Positions 42,660 through 51,915 of a stretch of 64,000 nt of DNA are shown piece by piece. Position numbers and translations under genes: made by a program. The DNA comes from Mermis nigrescens. Lineage: Eukaryota > Nematoda > Enoplea > Mermithida > Mermithidae. The number at the start of each line of letters is the position of its first letter. The stretch's first letter is position 1. The stretch covers positions 11,849,510-11,913,509 of the forward strand of contig JAVLUZ010000161.1 of assembly GCA_036768485.1 (NCBI GenBank). The letters run 5' to 3'. The notes under the pieces were generated by a model. The model was not told where the DNA came from. It made no database searches and saw nothing but the letters and a program-made list of their open reading frames with translations.

Positions 42660-43010
42660 CGTTAAAAGGTAAACGTGTTTTGAAAGACGATTGTTTTGAA
42701 ATTGTTTTGAAAGACGACCGCACCTAGGAAGTTGTTTGATGAAGTAAAGATATTGTGCCTAATTGTAAAGTAACGGCACACAGCAGGTTAAACGCCAGTT
42801 TAAAATTGTAAAGCAGAATTTAAACTTATGGTTTATTTCTTTTGCTTGGTGCACGTATGCATCCTTTGTGAGAGGAACTTATTTTTATAGTGCATGAGAC
42901 CGTTCGGGAATCAAGCATTACTGTTACACTCGATCTCTTCTTTATCGCTCGACTCGACAAACGATCCATATTTCACAGAATACAAGCTTGCAATTTCCTT
43001 ATAAACTACA
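42660..43010. other. Unassigned sequence
   Basis: No exon or repeat recognised apart from a small direct repeat GTTTTGAAAGACGA / TTGTTTTGAAAGACGA (42678-42715). Confidence 0.35.
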
Positions 43011-43178
43011 TAGTCTGTTTCACACAAGTTTGAGTATAACCTTTAGAAACTGTCATCGGCAATAAGCTGATAGATTGCGATTATTGCATTGATCAGATAT
43101 ATAATTATCGTGATCCGCCGGCTTACTGTCGATAAAAATTCTTGAAAATTTATGCCCAAACTTATGTGTAACAGACTA
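43011..43178. mobile_element. Family D short element
   Basis: TAGTCTGTTTCACACAAGTT to AACTTATGTGTAACAGACTA; 168 bp; inverted ends. Confidence 0.85.
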
Positions 43179-43320
43179 CACTTATTAATAAAAAAGCCAC
43201 AAATTTAACCTGAAACCACGAGTACAATACGAAAACTTTCGATAAATTGTTGTAACTTTGTATATAGGGTGTTAGAAAGATGGACAAATTTTTATAGTAA
43301 ACTCAAGCGATGGTAATGAC

Positions 43321-43542
43321 CACACCTGGGCGTGGGGGTATGTACCCTCAGAAACCAAAATACCACCCCCAGAATTCAATTTTTAAATTTTTTTGTTTTT
43401 TCGCAATTTTTTGATGCCAATGGATAGTGCTCGATGAGAAATGTTGAAAAATTGTGTTTTTTCCATATTACCATTTCTAAGGCCATTTTTTGACCTTCGA
43501 AAAATCTTGCACCCCCTAGAATTTCGGTGCCGCCCACGTATG
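43321..43542 (+). mobile_element. Family A short element
   Basis: CACACCTGGGCGTGGGGG to GCCGCCCACGTATG. Flanks (GTAATGAC / GTACCCAA) are only partly similar. Next to it, 43545-43712 has a variant end (GCTGCTGCCCATATATG). Confidence 0.85.
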
Positions 43543-44118
43543 GTACCCAACCCACCCAGTGCGTGTGAAGTTTAGACCCTCCGAGAATCCAGTACAGATC
43601 CACCAAAAATCTGTAAACCCAAGACATGAAATTTTGGAATGTTTTTCTGGAATTCGCCGGTTTTACACCACCCAGCCTCTAAAATTTGGCTGCTGCCCAT
43701 ATATGTTGGTACCCACCCAGACATTGACGAGGGTGGTCTGGCGTCTAGACATCCAGAATGGAAAAATGTGAAAATTTTGGGGAGAAAGAGACAAAGTGAA
43801 GGCCGACAATCAATGAAAATTAAAATTTTTTCTCAAAAGTGCCTTAAACTGATCAGAAGATGTGTAATAACGTAGTTTTAACACTGTTTTAGCGCTTATA
43901 CAAGTTTTTTGAGGTCATTTTGGTCCAAAAGCTCCATTCTTGACCCTCAGACCTGCTGCCGCCCTTCCCCCGATCGGCCAAGCTGTGCATCTATGGTTGT
44001 GAGTAAAACCGGATATAATCGTTTACTTGTAATTCGACTATTTAAAACACCGGAACGAGGATAAATGAAAATTCATGCTATCATTAGTCGAAAAAGGTGA
44101 TCTGAAGTCGCTGCTGAC

Positions 44119-44263
44119 CTAACTCGATCTGTTGCCTTCGGTATGCAAGCCAATCAACGTTGCGCCAGCTTCAAGCAATGCCAAGTCCTCTGATCCCAAA
44201 AATTTGCTCGACAGTTCTAGATCGTGCAACCTCACTCGCACCATTTTGTTCTTCATATAATCT
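44119..44263 (-). CDS. MRPS28: MRPS28 (mitochondrial ribosomal protein bS1m), last exon
   Basis: After an acceptor TTTAG (44268-44264) the minus strand reads, once joined to the upstream exon, DYMKNKMVRVRLHDLELSSK, FLGSEDLALLEAGATLIGLH and TEGNRSS, then TAG (44119-44121). V-R-L-x-D-L-E-L-(T/S)-S-x-F-L-G and LEA-x-A-x-L-(I/L)-G are the C-terminal signature of animal MRPS28, a small-subunit mitoribosome protein with an S1-like fold. The phase agrees with the donor at 46369. The intron (44264-46369, about 2.1 kb) is full of transposon copies. Bases around the stop are outside any repeat. Confidence 0.9.
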
Positions 44264-44719
44264 CTAAAGTAGACCAGAAATTTAACAGTATCACAGTTCC
44301 CTGTATTTTTGATTTGTGCAGATTGCAGACAGCTTATATACTGAAATATAGTTCAGGAAAAGTTGGTAGTTATTTTGTATGTAATGGTTAGCTTTGGCGT
44401 TATACTAGGTTGTTACGTCACATTTAGCTATGCGATTTTTTAAAAAATTCCAAGTGATTATGTGCATCAGTCTATTTTAATATGTAAGAAATTTAGAAGA
44501 AAATCGCAAACTTATGTGTGAAACAGACTATAGCACTTGAACACATTTCTAAAATTATATTTTTATCAGTGCAAAAATATATTGAATAACGCAGTTTCAA
44601 TTCTAGATTCAGTACATTTATCAAATATCTTACTAACCTAAAGGACGGGCATTAACAGGGGGAATCCCCCTGAAATTTTTTTCAGACCTTTCAGAAATGA
44701 AACTATATAGGTTTCTGAC

Positions 44720-44960
44720 CATACCTGGACGTGGGGGGTTTGGGAGTATGCGCCCTCCGAGAAACCAAAATATCCTCCAGAAACCAGAATATCCACGAGA
44801 ATTTTATAGTTTTTTTTCTCGCAAGTTTTTGATGCCAATGGATGTGCTCGATGAGAAAGGTTGAAAAATGGTGTGTTTCCGCCATTACCACCATTTTAAA
44901 GGCCATTTTTCGACCTTTGAAAAATCATGCACCCCAGAATTTGGGTGCTGCCCACGTATG
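44720..44960 (+). mobile_element. Family A short element in the MRPS28 intron
   Basis: CATACCTGGACGTGGGGGG to GCTGCCCACGTATG; exact 8-bp duplication TTTCTGAC at 44712-44719 and 44961-44968. Confidence 0.93.
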
Positions 44961-44984
44961 TTTCTGACGTTTTCCAGCTAAAAA

Positions 44985-45600
44985 TGCTCAAATTTTCGGC
45001 GCTTCGCGTCATTAGTTTAATCAAAATTACTATTAACTATGTATTTAAATTCTTTTCCAGATAAAGTTATCCGTAAAATCAAATTTATCACATCATGTCT
45101 TCTCTTCAAGAAGATGCGAGAATTGCAACTGGGTATAGCAGCAATAAAAGCGTATAAATTTTCTGGCGCTCTGCGCCAGATTTATTGTAAGTGTGCACTT
45201 TTTGCCTTCTAAATCGCTCAAAACTGCTCAAAGTTAAGTTAGACATATAGAACATGTCAAATTTTTCCGGCACTTCACGACAGAGTATTTATTTTCGCGG
45301 CTGTTTTGTTTTGAAATACAAAGATTGAGTATAAATGCAAAAATTGAAGTTTTAATGAATTGGATGATAAAAAATCACTTAAGCAGACAGTTTAAACGAT
45401 AGATTTCGTGTATGATTGATTATCAAATCAAGTGAGAATTTTTGGGCATTTTTCAGAAATTTTTCTCCGTTTGTATGTAGAGCTCGTCGAGAAACGTTCG
45501 AAAATGCCTTTATTTTAGCCTATCTCCTAATAGTTCTCGAGATATCCTACTTCAAAGTTCGCGATTCCCCCTGAAAAAAATCCCGGATACGGGGCTGCAT
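44985..45600. repeat. Family E hAT-like element, partial
   Basis: Shares GGCGCTTCGCG text, CTCGTCGAGAAACG, GTTCTCGAGATAT and the end GATTCCCCCTGAAAAAAATCC with the fuller copy at 60872-61470. No intact left terminus. Confidence 0.65.
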
Positions 45601-45611
45601 ACCAACCAATG

Positions 45612-46045
45612 TTTTTTGTACAAGGTCCGTTTGTACATGTACAAGGTGGTCCCCAAAAGTCTGTACACGCAAAATTTTGTGCAATATAATATGGTACAGT
45701 AGCGATTTTAGTGTGGTAAAACAGGGTTTTCGATCTTTGGTAGTGTCTTTTAGTTAATGTTTGGTTTTCTGACGCCAAAAATCACTAAAAATTGACTCAA
45801 AACGTCGCGAGGCGACGAAAAATTCGACATTTTCCCATTCTAAATGCAAATTCTGCCATTTTAGAGATATGTAGGACAAACAAATACTCATTTCGTCGCG
45901 ATGCGCCGAAAATTTTTGGGAGTTTCACAGCTTTATCAATTTTTCTCCTCCCTAAAATCTTTCTACACGTACAAAGGCAGTCCTGAAAAGTCTTTGTACA
46001 TCGGGGAAAACCTTTGCCGAATACAAAAAAACCGTGATACCAACA
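45612..46045. repeat. Family F dispersed repeat (about 410 bp)
   Basis: Matches 63211-63620 along its length: TTTGTACATGTACAAGGTGG, ATAATATGGTACAGTAGCGA, TCGTCGCGATGCGCCGAAAA and TCCTGAAAAGTCTTTGTACA. Both ends contain GTACAA/TTGTAC text, compatible with inverted termini. Non-coding; partial third copy near 58240-58330. Confidence 0.75.
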
Positions 46046-46369
46046 TATAATCAATAGTTACTTCGGTACCAACTTTTCGTCTTGTAAAAAGAGAGATTTA
46101 CTTAAAAAGGTCTAGAGATAAACTTCAGTAAGCAACAAAGAAATACAATTACATACACATCTCATCTTGGAAAAATACGCAACGTGTCGTGCGTGACCAT
46201 ACATGTAGAGTTAACCCCAAAAGTCGGCTCGTCTACGACCTAGGGTAATTCAATTGACTGATACTCGTACTTTTATTTGGAAAGTCAATTTATTTGACTA
46301 TTATGTTTATTCGCAATTTATCAAAGTAGGAACTTCAAAGCTAGCCATTCCGTCCTGAAAATTACTTAC

Positions 46370-46598
46370 TGGCCATTGAACGCCGGCCTCTTGCAAACGC
46401 AATTAAATTTCCCCCCGAAATCGATGTACAAGTCATCGCGTTGCACATGCACGATGTGTCCCAGAACGACTCGGCCCTCATCTTCACCCAATCGAATTAA
46501 CGTAAACCGACGAAGCCACTGAGCAAATATGGCGTCATCATCCAAAAGAGGCTCAGTCCGCAATGGAAAAAGGGCATCAAATGACTTCTTCTCGCCCA
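46370..46598 (-). CDS. MRPS28: MRPS28, internal exon with S1-like core
   Basis: The minus strand reads VGEKKSFDALFPLRTEPLLD, DDAIFAQWLRRFTLIRLGED, EGRVVLGHIVHVQRDDLYID and FGGKFNCVCKRPAFNG and ends at a strong donor CCA|GTAAGT (46369). DLYIDFGGKF-x-CVC-(R/K)-RP is the hallmark of MRPS28. An acceptor CAGTTTTTAG at 46609-46599 fits the start with one base supplied by the previous exon; an alternative AG is seven bases upstream. A family A fragment (ACATGTGGGCGTGGGG) begins about 20 bp upstream, so residues read from there are not part of the protein. The first exon, with the import signal, was not identified. Confidence 0.92.
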
Positions 46599-46619
46599 CT
46601 AAAAACTGCACTATCATCA

Positions 46620-47993
46620 CATGTGGGCGTGGGGTTAAGGTTTTTAGACTATACACGGGCAGCATCCAAAAACTTTTGTTTGGCAAAGGTCACTTATATG
46701 ATTTAATGCAAAAACACCATTCATTAATAGTATCTTACTTCTTTTGAAAATAAAATATCCGGATAATCAGTTTCGCTGCAGTCTGCCCGGTCAGGGAAAG
46801 CAGATAAATATGAATTTAATGTTTACGATCTTAGAACATAAAATAAAATTTTGTGTTGCCCGATTTCATCTAAAATGAACGACGGAAATAATAAATGAGG
46901 GAAGTATTGAAATCAAAATTAAAAATTTCCAGCTTCTCTGTGCGGCACAAATAACGACTTGGAATGCTAAAGTTGAATCAAACGTGAATTCACTTTCACG
47001 TTACAGTAATACTTCAATCAATGAATTTTCTTCAAATTCGTTGTCCTCAAATGAGCAATTCATTTATTCTTCAGAATTGCCTGAATTAAATTTAATAAAA
47101 AAATCTGAGATTTTTTAAAGCAGTTATAAATCCTTTTCCCCGGCCTAAGGCTGGAGGTTAACCCCAGCAACGGGTTTTGGACACGTCTAATCCAGTTTGT
47201 TGAATAGAACATTGCGTACAGAAAGCAATTGACAGGATACCTACAAGAAAAAGACTGGAAAAAGTATGACATTTTAAGGAACACTACTTTGACACTTTTC
47301 CATGCAACTAATTATGCTTAATGATAGAGGTGTAAAGTACCATCGTCATTGCTCCAGTTTAAATCGCTTCAGCATGTGATTTACATTGACTCTAGAAATG
47401 TCGGTCATGCTCGAAGTTTCGCAAAATATGCAGACTTGGCCAAAAATGCCCTTCCAACTTGCAGTAAGACACATAATTTGCAAAGCTGATTTAGTACTCT
47501 CAAGTGAGCATGAGTGAAGCTGTAAAAAAATTTTTCGCGCCCTTTTCAAAATTCAAACTTTCATTCAGATCTGCTACGCCGTTCTCGAGTTATCTATGGG
47601 CGAAATTTTCTCCACATTTAACGCAAAATAAAAGGGGTGCCAGAAATTTTTGGTCTCGCCTTTGCTAAAGATTCATGTCTAGGCGTACATGTACGGCTCG
47701 AAAATTTTGAAGCAGTATACTTCTATTTTTGACCGAAATGATAAAACGCATCTAAAAATGGTGTAAAACAAGAAAATTTTTGCCCAAAAGTCGAAGATTA
47801 AAAAATTTCATTTGTGGGAGAAACGATGAATTTGGGCGAAGAATCACTAGGTACATACCCTTGGTTACTGCATGTATGTGTCTAACTACTAGGATTGTTA
47901 GAGTGTATACAACTTCAACGGCACTTAATATTATTGTCAATATATCGTATCCTACTAACACGCTGAATTAGGATACTTTTTGACAAGTAAAAA
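46620..47993. other. Region upstream of MRPS28 exon
   Basis: Should hold the MRPS28 5' exon if the gene is intact. A minus-strand stretch MFYSTNWIRRVQNPLLGLTS (about 47140-47235) is Arg/Ser-rich like a mitochondrial import signal, and another short frame (MNCSFEDNEFEENSLIE, near 47040) ends at a GT. Neither has support beyond composition. Confidence 0.3.
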
Positions 47994-48189
47994 TCACCCT
48001 TTATCTGACTGACGTGGCTCTGAAAAGCTCGTTGGCTGCGTAGAAGATGTATCCCTCGAAGACGATAGGATTTGACGGATACCTGAACGCAAATCAGGCA
48101 AATTAGAGTCAGAAGCGACTTGTTCAATTTCAGAATTTTCGTTATCCGGAAGAGTCGTAAGCCGCGAGATAGAAGTTTTTGTAAGACGT
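47994..48189 (-). CDS. Last exon of an unidentified host gene
   Basis: After an acceptor CAATGTTGCAG the minus strand reads RLTKTSISRLTTLPDNENSE, IEQVASDSNLPDLRSGIRQI, LSSSRDTSSTQPTSFSEPRQ and SDKG, then TGA (47994-47996). Ser/Thr-rich, hydrophilic, likely a disordered C-terminus. It needs two bases from the preceding exon, which exon 48521-48543 supplies (AA + A gives Lys). Family unknown. The 110-codon ORF in another frame here is a shadow. Confidence 0.6.
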
Positions 48190-48520
48190 CTGCAACATTG
48201 GCCAATAGGTCTCTAGAAATTACAGTCATCGAGCTCATAGTTCCCAATGATAAGAAGCGAATTTAAAACCACTCTTCGTCCCTTCCCCAGAATGATAACA
48301 AAATTTTATTCTTGATAACCGACCATAGCACCACAGGACAAATTGGAAATTCTCAAAATGCAGTAGAAAGATTGTCAAAACGGGTTTGTAGCACATTCTC
48401 GAGCTATTGTACCCAAAATTATCAGGGGCGCGTGATTTATTACTTCTTTCTGCAATACTGTCTTCAGGAAATCTAATCTAGATTAAGCACAGCAAATGTC
48501 AAAACTTTTCACTACCCTAC

Positions 48521-48543
48521 TTTCCATATCGTCCTCGCAAAGC
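48521..48543 (-). CDS. 23-nt microexon of the same gene
   Basis: Between TTTCAATTTTGAG (acceptor with a long pyrimidine tract) and GTAGGG (donor) the minus strand encodes ALRGRYG plus two bases of a Lys codon. Phase 0 on entry and phase 2 on exit match the exons on both sides. So short an exon is unusual; the assignment rests on phase agreement and continuity of a basic stretch (ALRGRYGK-RLTK). Confidence 0.5.
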
Positions 48544-48639
48544 CTCAAAATTGAAAGAAAAGACAGGAAATCGAAATTTTCTTGAGCACACTATAGCTGG
48601 TCAAGGAATCAGTTAATAAGATAAGCAAGTTTCTTTTAC

Positions 48640-48734
48640 TTCAAAGAATTTCACAATCAAGCCGGGCCTACAACTAGCAGGAGTAATCATTTCAGGGTCA
48701 TAGAAGTACTTGAAACTAAGCTGATTTAGGCTTC
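48640..48734 (-). CDS. Upstream exon of the same gene
   Basis: The minus strand reads SLNQLSFKYFYDPEMITPAS, CRPGLIVKFFE and meets a donor GAA|GTAAAA (48639). An acceptor AATTGATAG at 48735 is plausible, with one base from the preceding exon. The intron to the microexon is 96 nt. Mixed hydrophobic/charged composition suggests a folded domain. No family recognised; upstream exons not found. Confidence 0.5.
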
Positions 48735-49192
48735 CTATCAATTTGTAAAAGCGTGTTATATACATGCATCGCATATAGATCAAGAAAAAGAATGCAGTTT
48801 TTATTAACCAATCGATAAAAATTATGCAACGATGAACCACAACTTAGCTAACGCGATAATATAGACAACTAAATAAAAAACGACTATAGCATATGAGGCA
48901 GACTATCAAAATTCCTGCCGGAAGAATTAATCGCACTAGCAAAGCTCTCACAACGCGTCGCAACAAAAAGCTTATTCTTTATAAATCACAAAATTGTAGT
49001 CTATACCCTACATGAGCGAAAAATTTCCTGCAACGGGGAAAGGGAATAAAATATGATCCGTCAAAACTAGGCCATAAATAGCTTTGAATCAGAAAGTCCT
49101 TTATTCCATTTTCTAAAACTTATCGGAAGTTTTAGGCTCGTTATTGCGAGCAAGTGTCCATCCAGGCCCATAGCGGGGGAATGCAGGAAGTA
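48735..49192. other. Sequence upstream of the 48-kb gene
   Basis: A minus-strand frame near 48880-48970 (FVATRCESFASAINSSGRNF) has coding-like composition but no good splice sites. Nothing else seen. Confidence 0.3.
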
Positions 49193-49799
49193 CAGGGTGT
49201 CCCAGCTAACTATGCAAAGCACGTTTTCGTAATAACTCTCTTGATACTTATTATTTTTTAATGATTTTTTGAACATTGTTGAAAGGTTCAATAGGGAACC
49301 GACTGGCAAGGTTTATAATGGAGTTCGCTTGTACATGGAGTGAGCAGCACAAATTTGTGTATAGCTTAGATTTTTAGTAATCTTTCCTTGTGAAATCTAT
49401 GCATTTCGCGATGAATGCGCAGTCCATAATTCAAGACACTTAAACGAATTTTGAGTAAATGAATGCTCGCGATTCAGTAAAAATTTGTTGAATAAACCAA
49501 TGCAAGTTACTGCCAAATCGCTGCCAAGAGTGAATGCGACTTTTTGCTCAGCGAAGAAAAGTTAGCTATGTAAAAATGTTGTATTTTAAAGAGTATGCAA
49601 TCAAATTATGCAAAATTTTGTTAGTCGATTAGCTGCGGAATATTACATATTCGCCGTACAAATTCTTCGAGAATATTAAAAACTGACTGACTTAACGCGG
49701 GATTACAGTTTGGATAGCTAGGCAGGACAACCCACAGGTGCGCAAAGTCAAACTTTCAGGGGGAACAAAAATTGCTAGATAGCTATGTGCTTCGTAAAA

Positions 49800-50085
49800 A
49801 CGGCTATATAGTCCGTTTTGGGTCAGAAAATTAGCTATTTAGCCTTTTTGGTCTCAGAAAACTAGCTATATAGCCTTTTTGGATTCACAATATATAGCTA
49901 TATAGCCTTTTTGGACTAAAAAAAGTTATCGATCCCTTTTTGGAGTCGAGAAAATAGCTATATATCCTTTTGAAAATCAGAAAAGACAACTAAATAGCAT
50001 TTCTGAGCTCAAAAAAGACTATATAGATAGCTTTCTGAGCCCAAAAGGCCGTATTATTAATTTTCTGAGCCCGAAAAAGGCTATA
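49800..50085. repeat. Minisatellite, about 40-bp unit
   Basis: Repeated AGCTATATAGCCTTTTTGG followed by variable A-rich text, seven or so copies; the right part (50000-50085) is inverted-like (CTGAGCCCAAAAGGC). Confidence 0.8.
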
Positions 50086-50089
50086 CAGT

Positions 50090-50269
50090 CAGGGGCGGAT
50101 TTAGGGGGGGGCGGGGGGCGGCCGCCCCCCCATTGGCCCAAAATAGTGCGAAAAATTAAGCATTTTTGAGCGATTTTCGGGTCAAAACGACTAATTATTC
50201 CGCCCAAGTCAGGGTTCCGCCCCCCTTAGGGGTACCGCCCCCCTTAGGAAAATCCTAGATCCGCCACTG
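50090..50269. mobile_element. hAT-like short element (CAGGGGCGGATTTAGG ends)
   Basis: 180 bp, CAGGGGCGGATTTAGG to CCTAGATCCGCCACTG, with the exact 8-bp duplication TATACAGT at 50082-50089 and 50270-50277. CAGNGGCGGAT-type ends are common among hAT MITEs of invertebrates. Confidence 0.93.
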
Positions 50270-50741
50270 TATACAGTAATGGTTTTTCGGGCCAAAATCG
50301 CTGTATAGCTCAGTTTTTCAAAGCTCAGGGGATAATACCCCCTCACCCCATGCTCTTTTGATTGACAACCTATAAAAGTAAGGTTTACACAAACTTGTGC
50401 ACTTTACACAATGAAAGAGCAAAATCGACCAACCCTTGCCAGTTAGTTTCCTATTGGACCTCTCAACTATTTTCACAAAATCACTGAAGGATAATAAGCA
50501 CCGACACAGTTATTACAAAAAAAACATATTTTCGCTTAGGTGGGACACCCTGTGCGATCGCATCCCTGGCCCGGCAAGTAAAAAAGAGAAAAAGGAGCAG
50601 AACAAGGTTTCGGGTTTCTGGTTTTCTGATAAGACTTAAGAAACTTCAAAATTTCTTCTTAACTAATCAACAAGATTTAAAATGATTTCATTTGATTTTT
50701 TAGTATAAACTTTGAAAGTTTTCCTGTATACGAGTCTGCTG

Positions 50742-50955
50742 CATACCTGGGCGTGGGGAGGTTTGGGGGTATGCGTCCCCAAAAGAACCAAAATACCCCC
50801 AGAAAATAATTTTTGAAATTTTTTGATGCCAATGGATAGTGGCTCGATGAGAAACGTTGAAAAATGATGTTTTTCGACATATCACCATTTTTGAGGCCAT
50901 TTGGTGACCTTTGAAAATCTTGCACCTCCCAGAACTTTGGTGTCGCCCACCTATG
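50742..50955 (+). mobile_element. Family A short element
   Basis: CATACCTGGGCGTGGGGAGG to GTCGCCCACCTATG; exact duplication GTCTGCTG at 50734-50741 and 50956-50963. Confidence 0.93.
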
Positions 50956-51247
50956 GTCTGCTGCCGTTCGTTTTTTCCATAAATCAACGATATTAATTCC
51001 AGAAACACATATTCTATTCTGTGTACACTTTCTCAGACCAGAACGAAGTAGAATCAACAAAAAAACTAAACACAGAAGTGCTGCCGAATGATCAGGGACA
51101 AAGTTTGCAACATGCGCTTTTTAGAAATCTTTTCTATTAATTCCCTTGAAGTCGATCCGCCCATCAAGTTGCAACTTTTTCCCCTTGCCCGTTATTACAA
51201 TTCCAATTTTTCCTAACACTTCCGGATTAATAGTGAAGTAGTACGAG

Positions 51248-51466
51248 CATACATGTAAGAGGGGGATAGCGGATCCGTCCATCCAAAAGTCGGACGTCCC
51301 CCATCCCCCAAAGCAAGAAAATTTTGACCCCTCCCCCGGTCTTCGGGAAAAAAACGAACCGTTTCTAGACGTTTATTGGTCGTTCTTGACCACAAATTGG
51401 AGGTCATTAACCCTACCCCCTAAGAATGGTCAGGATCTCCCGAAATTTCAAGCCGTTACATGTATG
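51248..51466. mobile_element. Family C short hAT-like element
   Basis: 219 bp with ends CATACATGTA / TACATGTATG and exact duplication AGTACGAG (51240-51247, 51467-51474). Interior AAAGTCGGACGTCCCCCATC links it to 30475-30670 and 63922-64000. Confidence 0.93.
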
Positions 51467-51915
51467 AGTACGAGTATCAACAAGTATAGCGAAGACCATA
51501 GCTGGGCAAGCCTTAAAGTCTCGGCTGGTACCGGAGCCCAGTTTTTTGGTTGGTTGCCTAAGTCAGAAAAGTGGTTGAATTGTTAGCATGTTAGTCTGCT
51601 TCCACGCAAAGTCCATTCATAATTTCACGCGAAGTCGCACTATTTCTCGCGACATAATTTTTTGATTAAAAATGGTGTGTCAAAATTAGTATGGTGTAAA
51701 AAATAGTGCAATCGATAATTTGCATAGCAATTATGTTTAAAAACTAATTACTTTAGTAACAATTGACGTTTAATCTTGAAGAGACATTCACCGCCTTTAA
51801 TATGCTTATTTTTTATGCAATTCATTGTGTAAAAATAAAACTTCTGCAGAGTTCCTCATTTTCATGTCGTCAAATAGATACGTTTTGATTTCAAATATAA
51901 ATCCTGCTTGAAATG

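Larger units (their letters stand above)
49193..50552. mobile_element. Long-TIR element (CAGGGTGTCCCA ends)
   Basis: CAGGGTGTCCCAGCTAACTA at 49193 and its counterpart TTAGGTGGGACACCCTG ending at 50552 begin inverted repeats of about 130-140 bp (also GAACCGACTGGCAAGG / CTTGCCAGTTAGTTTC). The interior has no transposase, a minisatellite and a nested hAT-like element. The superfamily is not decided; a 2-bp flank (TA/TG) is uninformative. Confidence 0.78.

Noticed and set aside
47915..48247. 110-codon minus-strand ORF
   Set aside because: A different frame of the same strand has better coding character and splice-site support (47994-48189).
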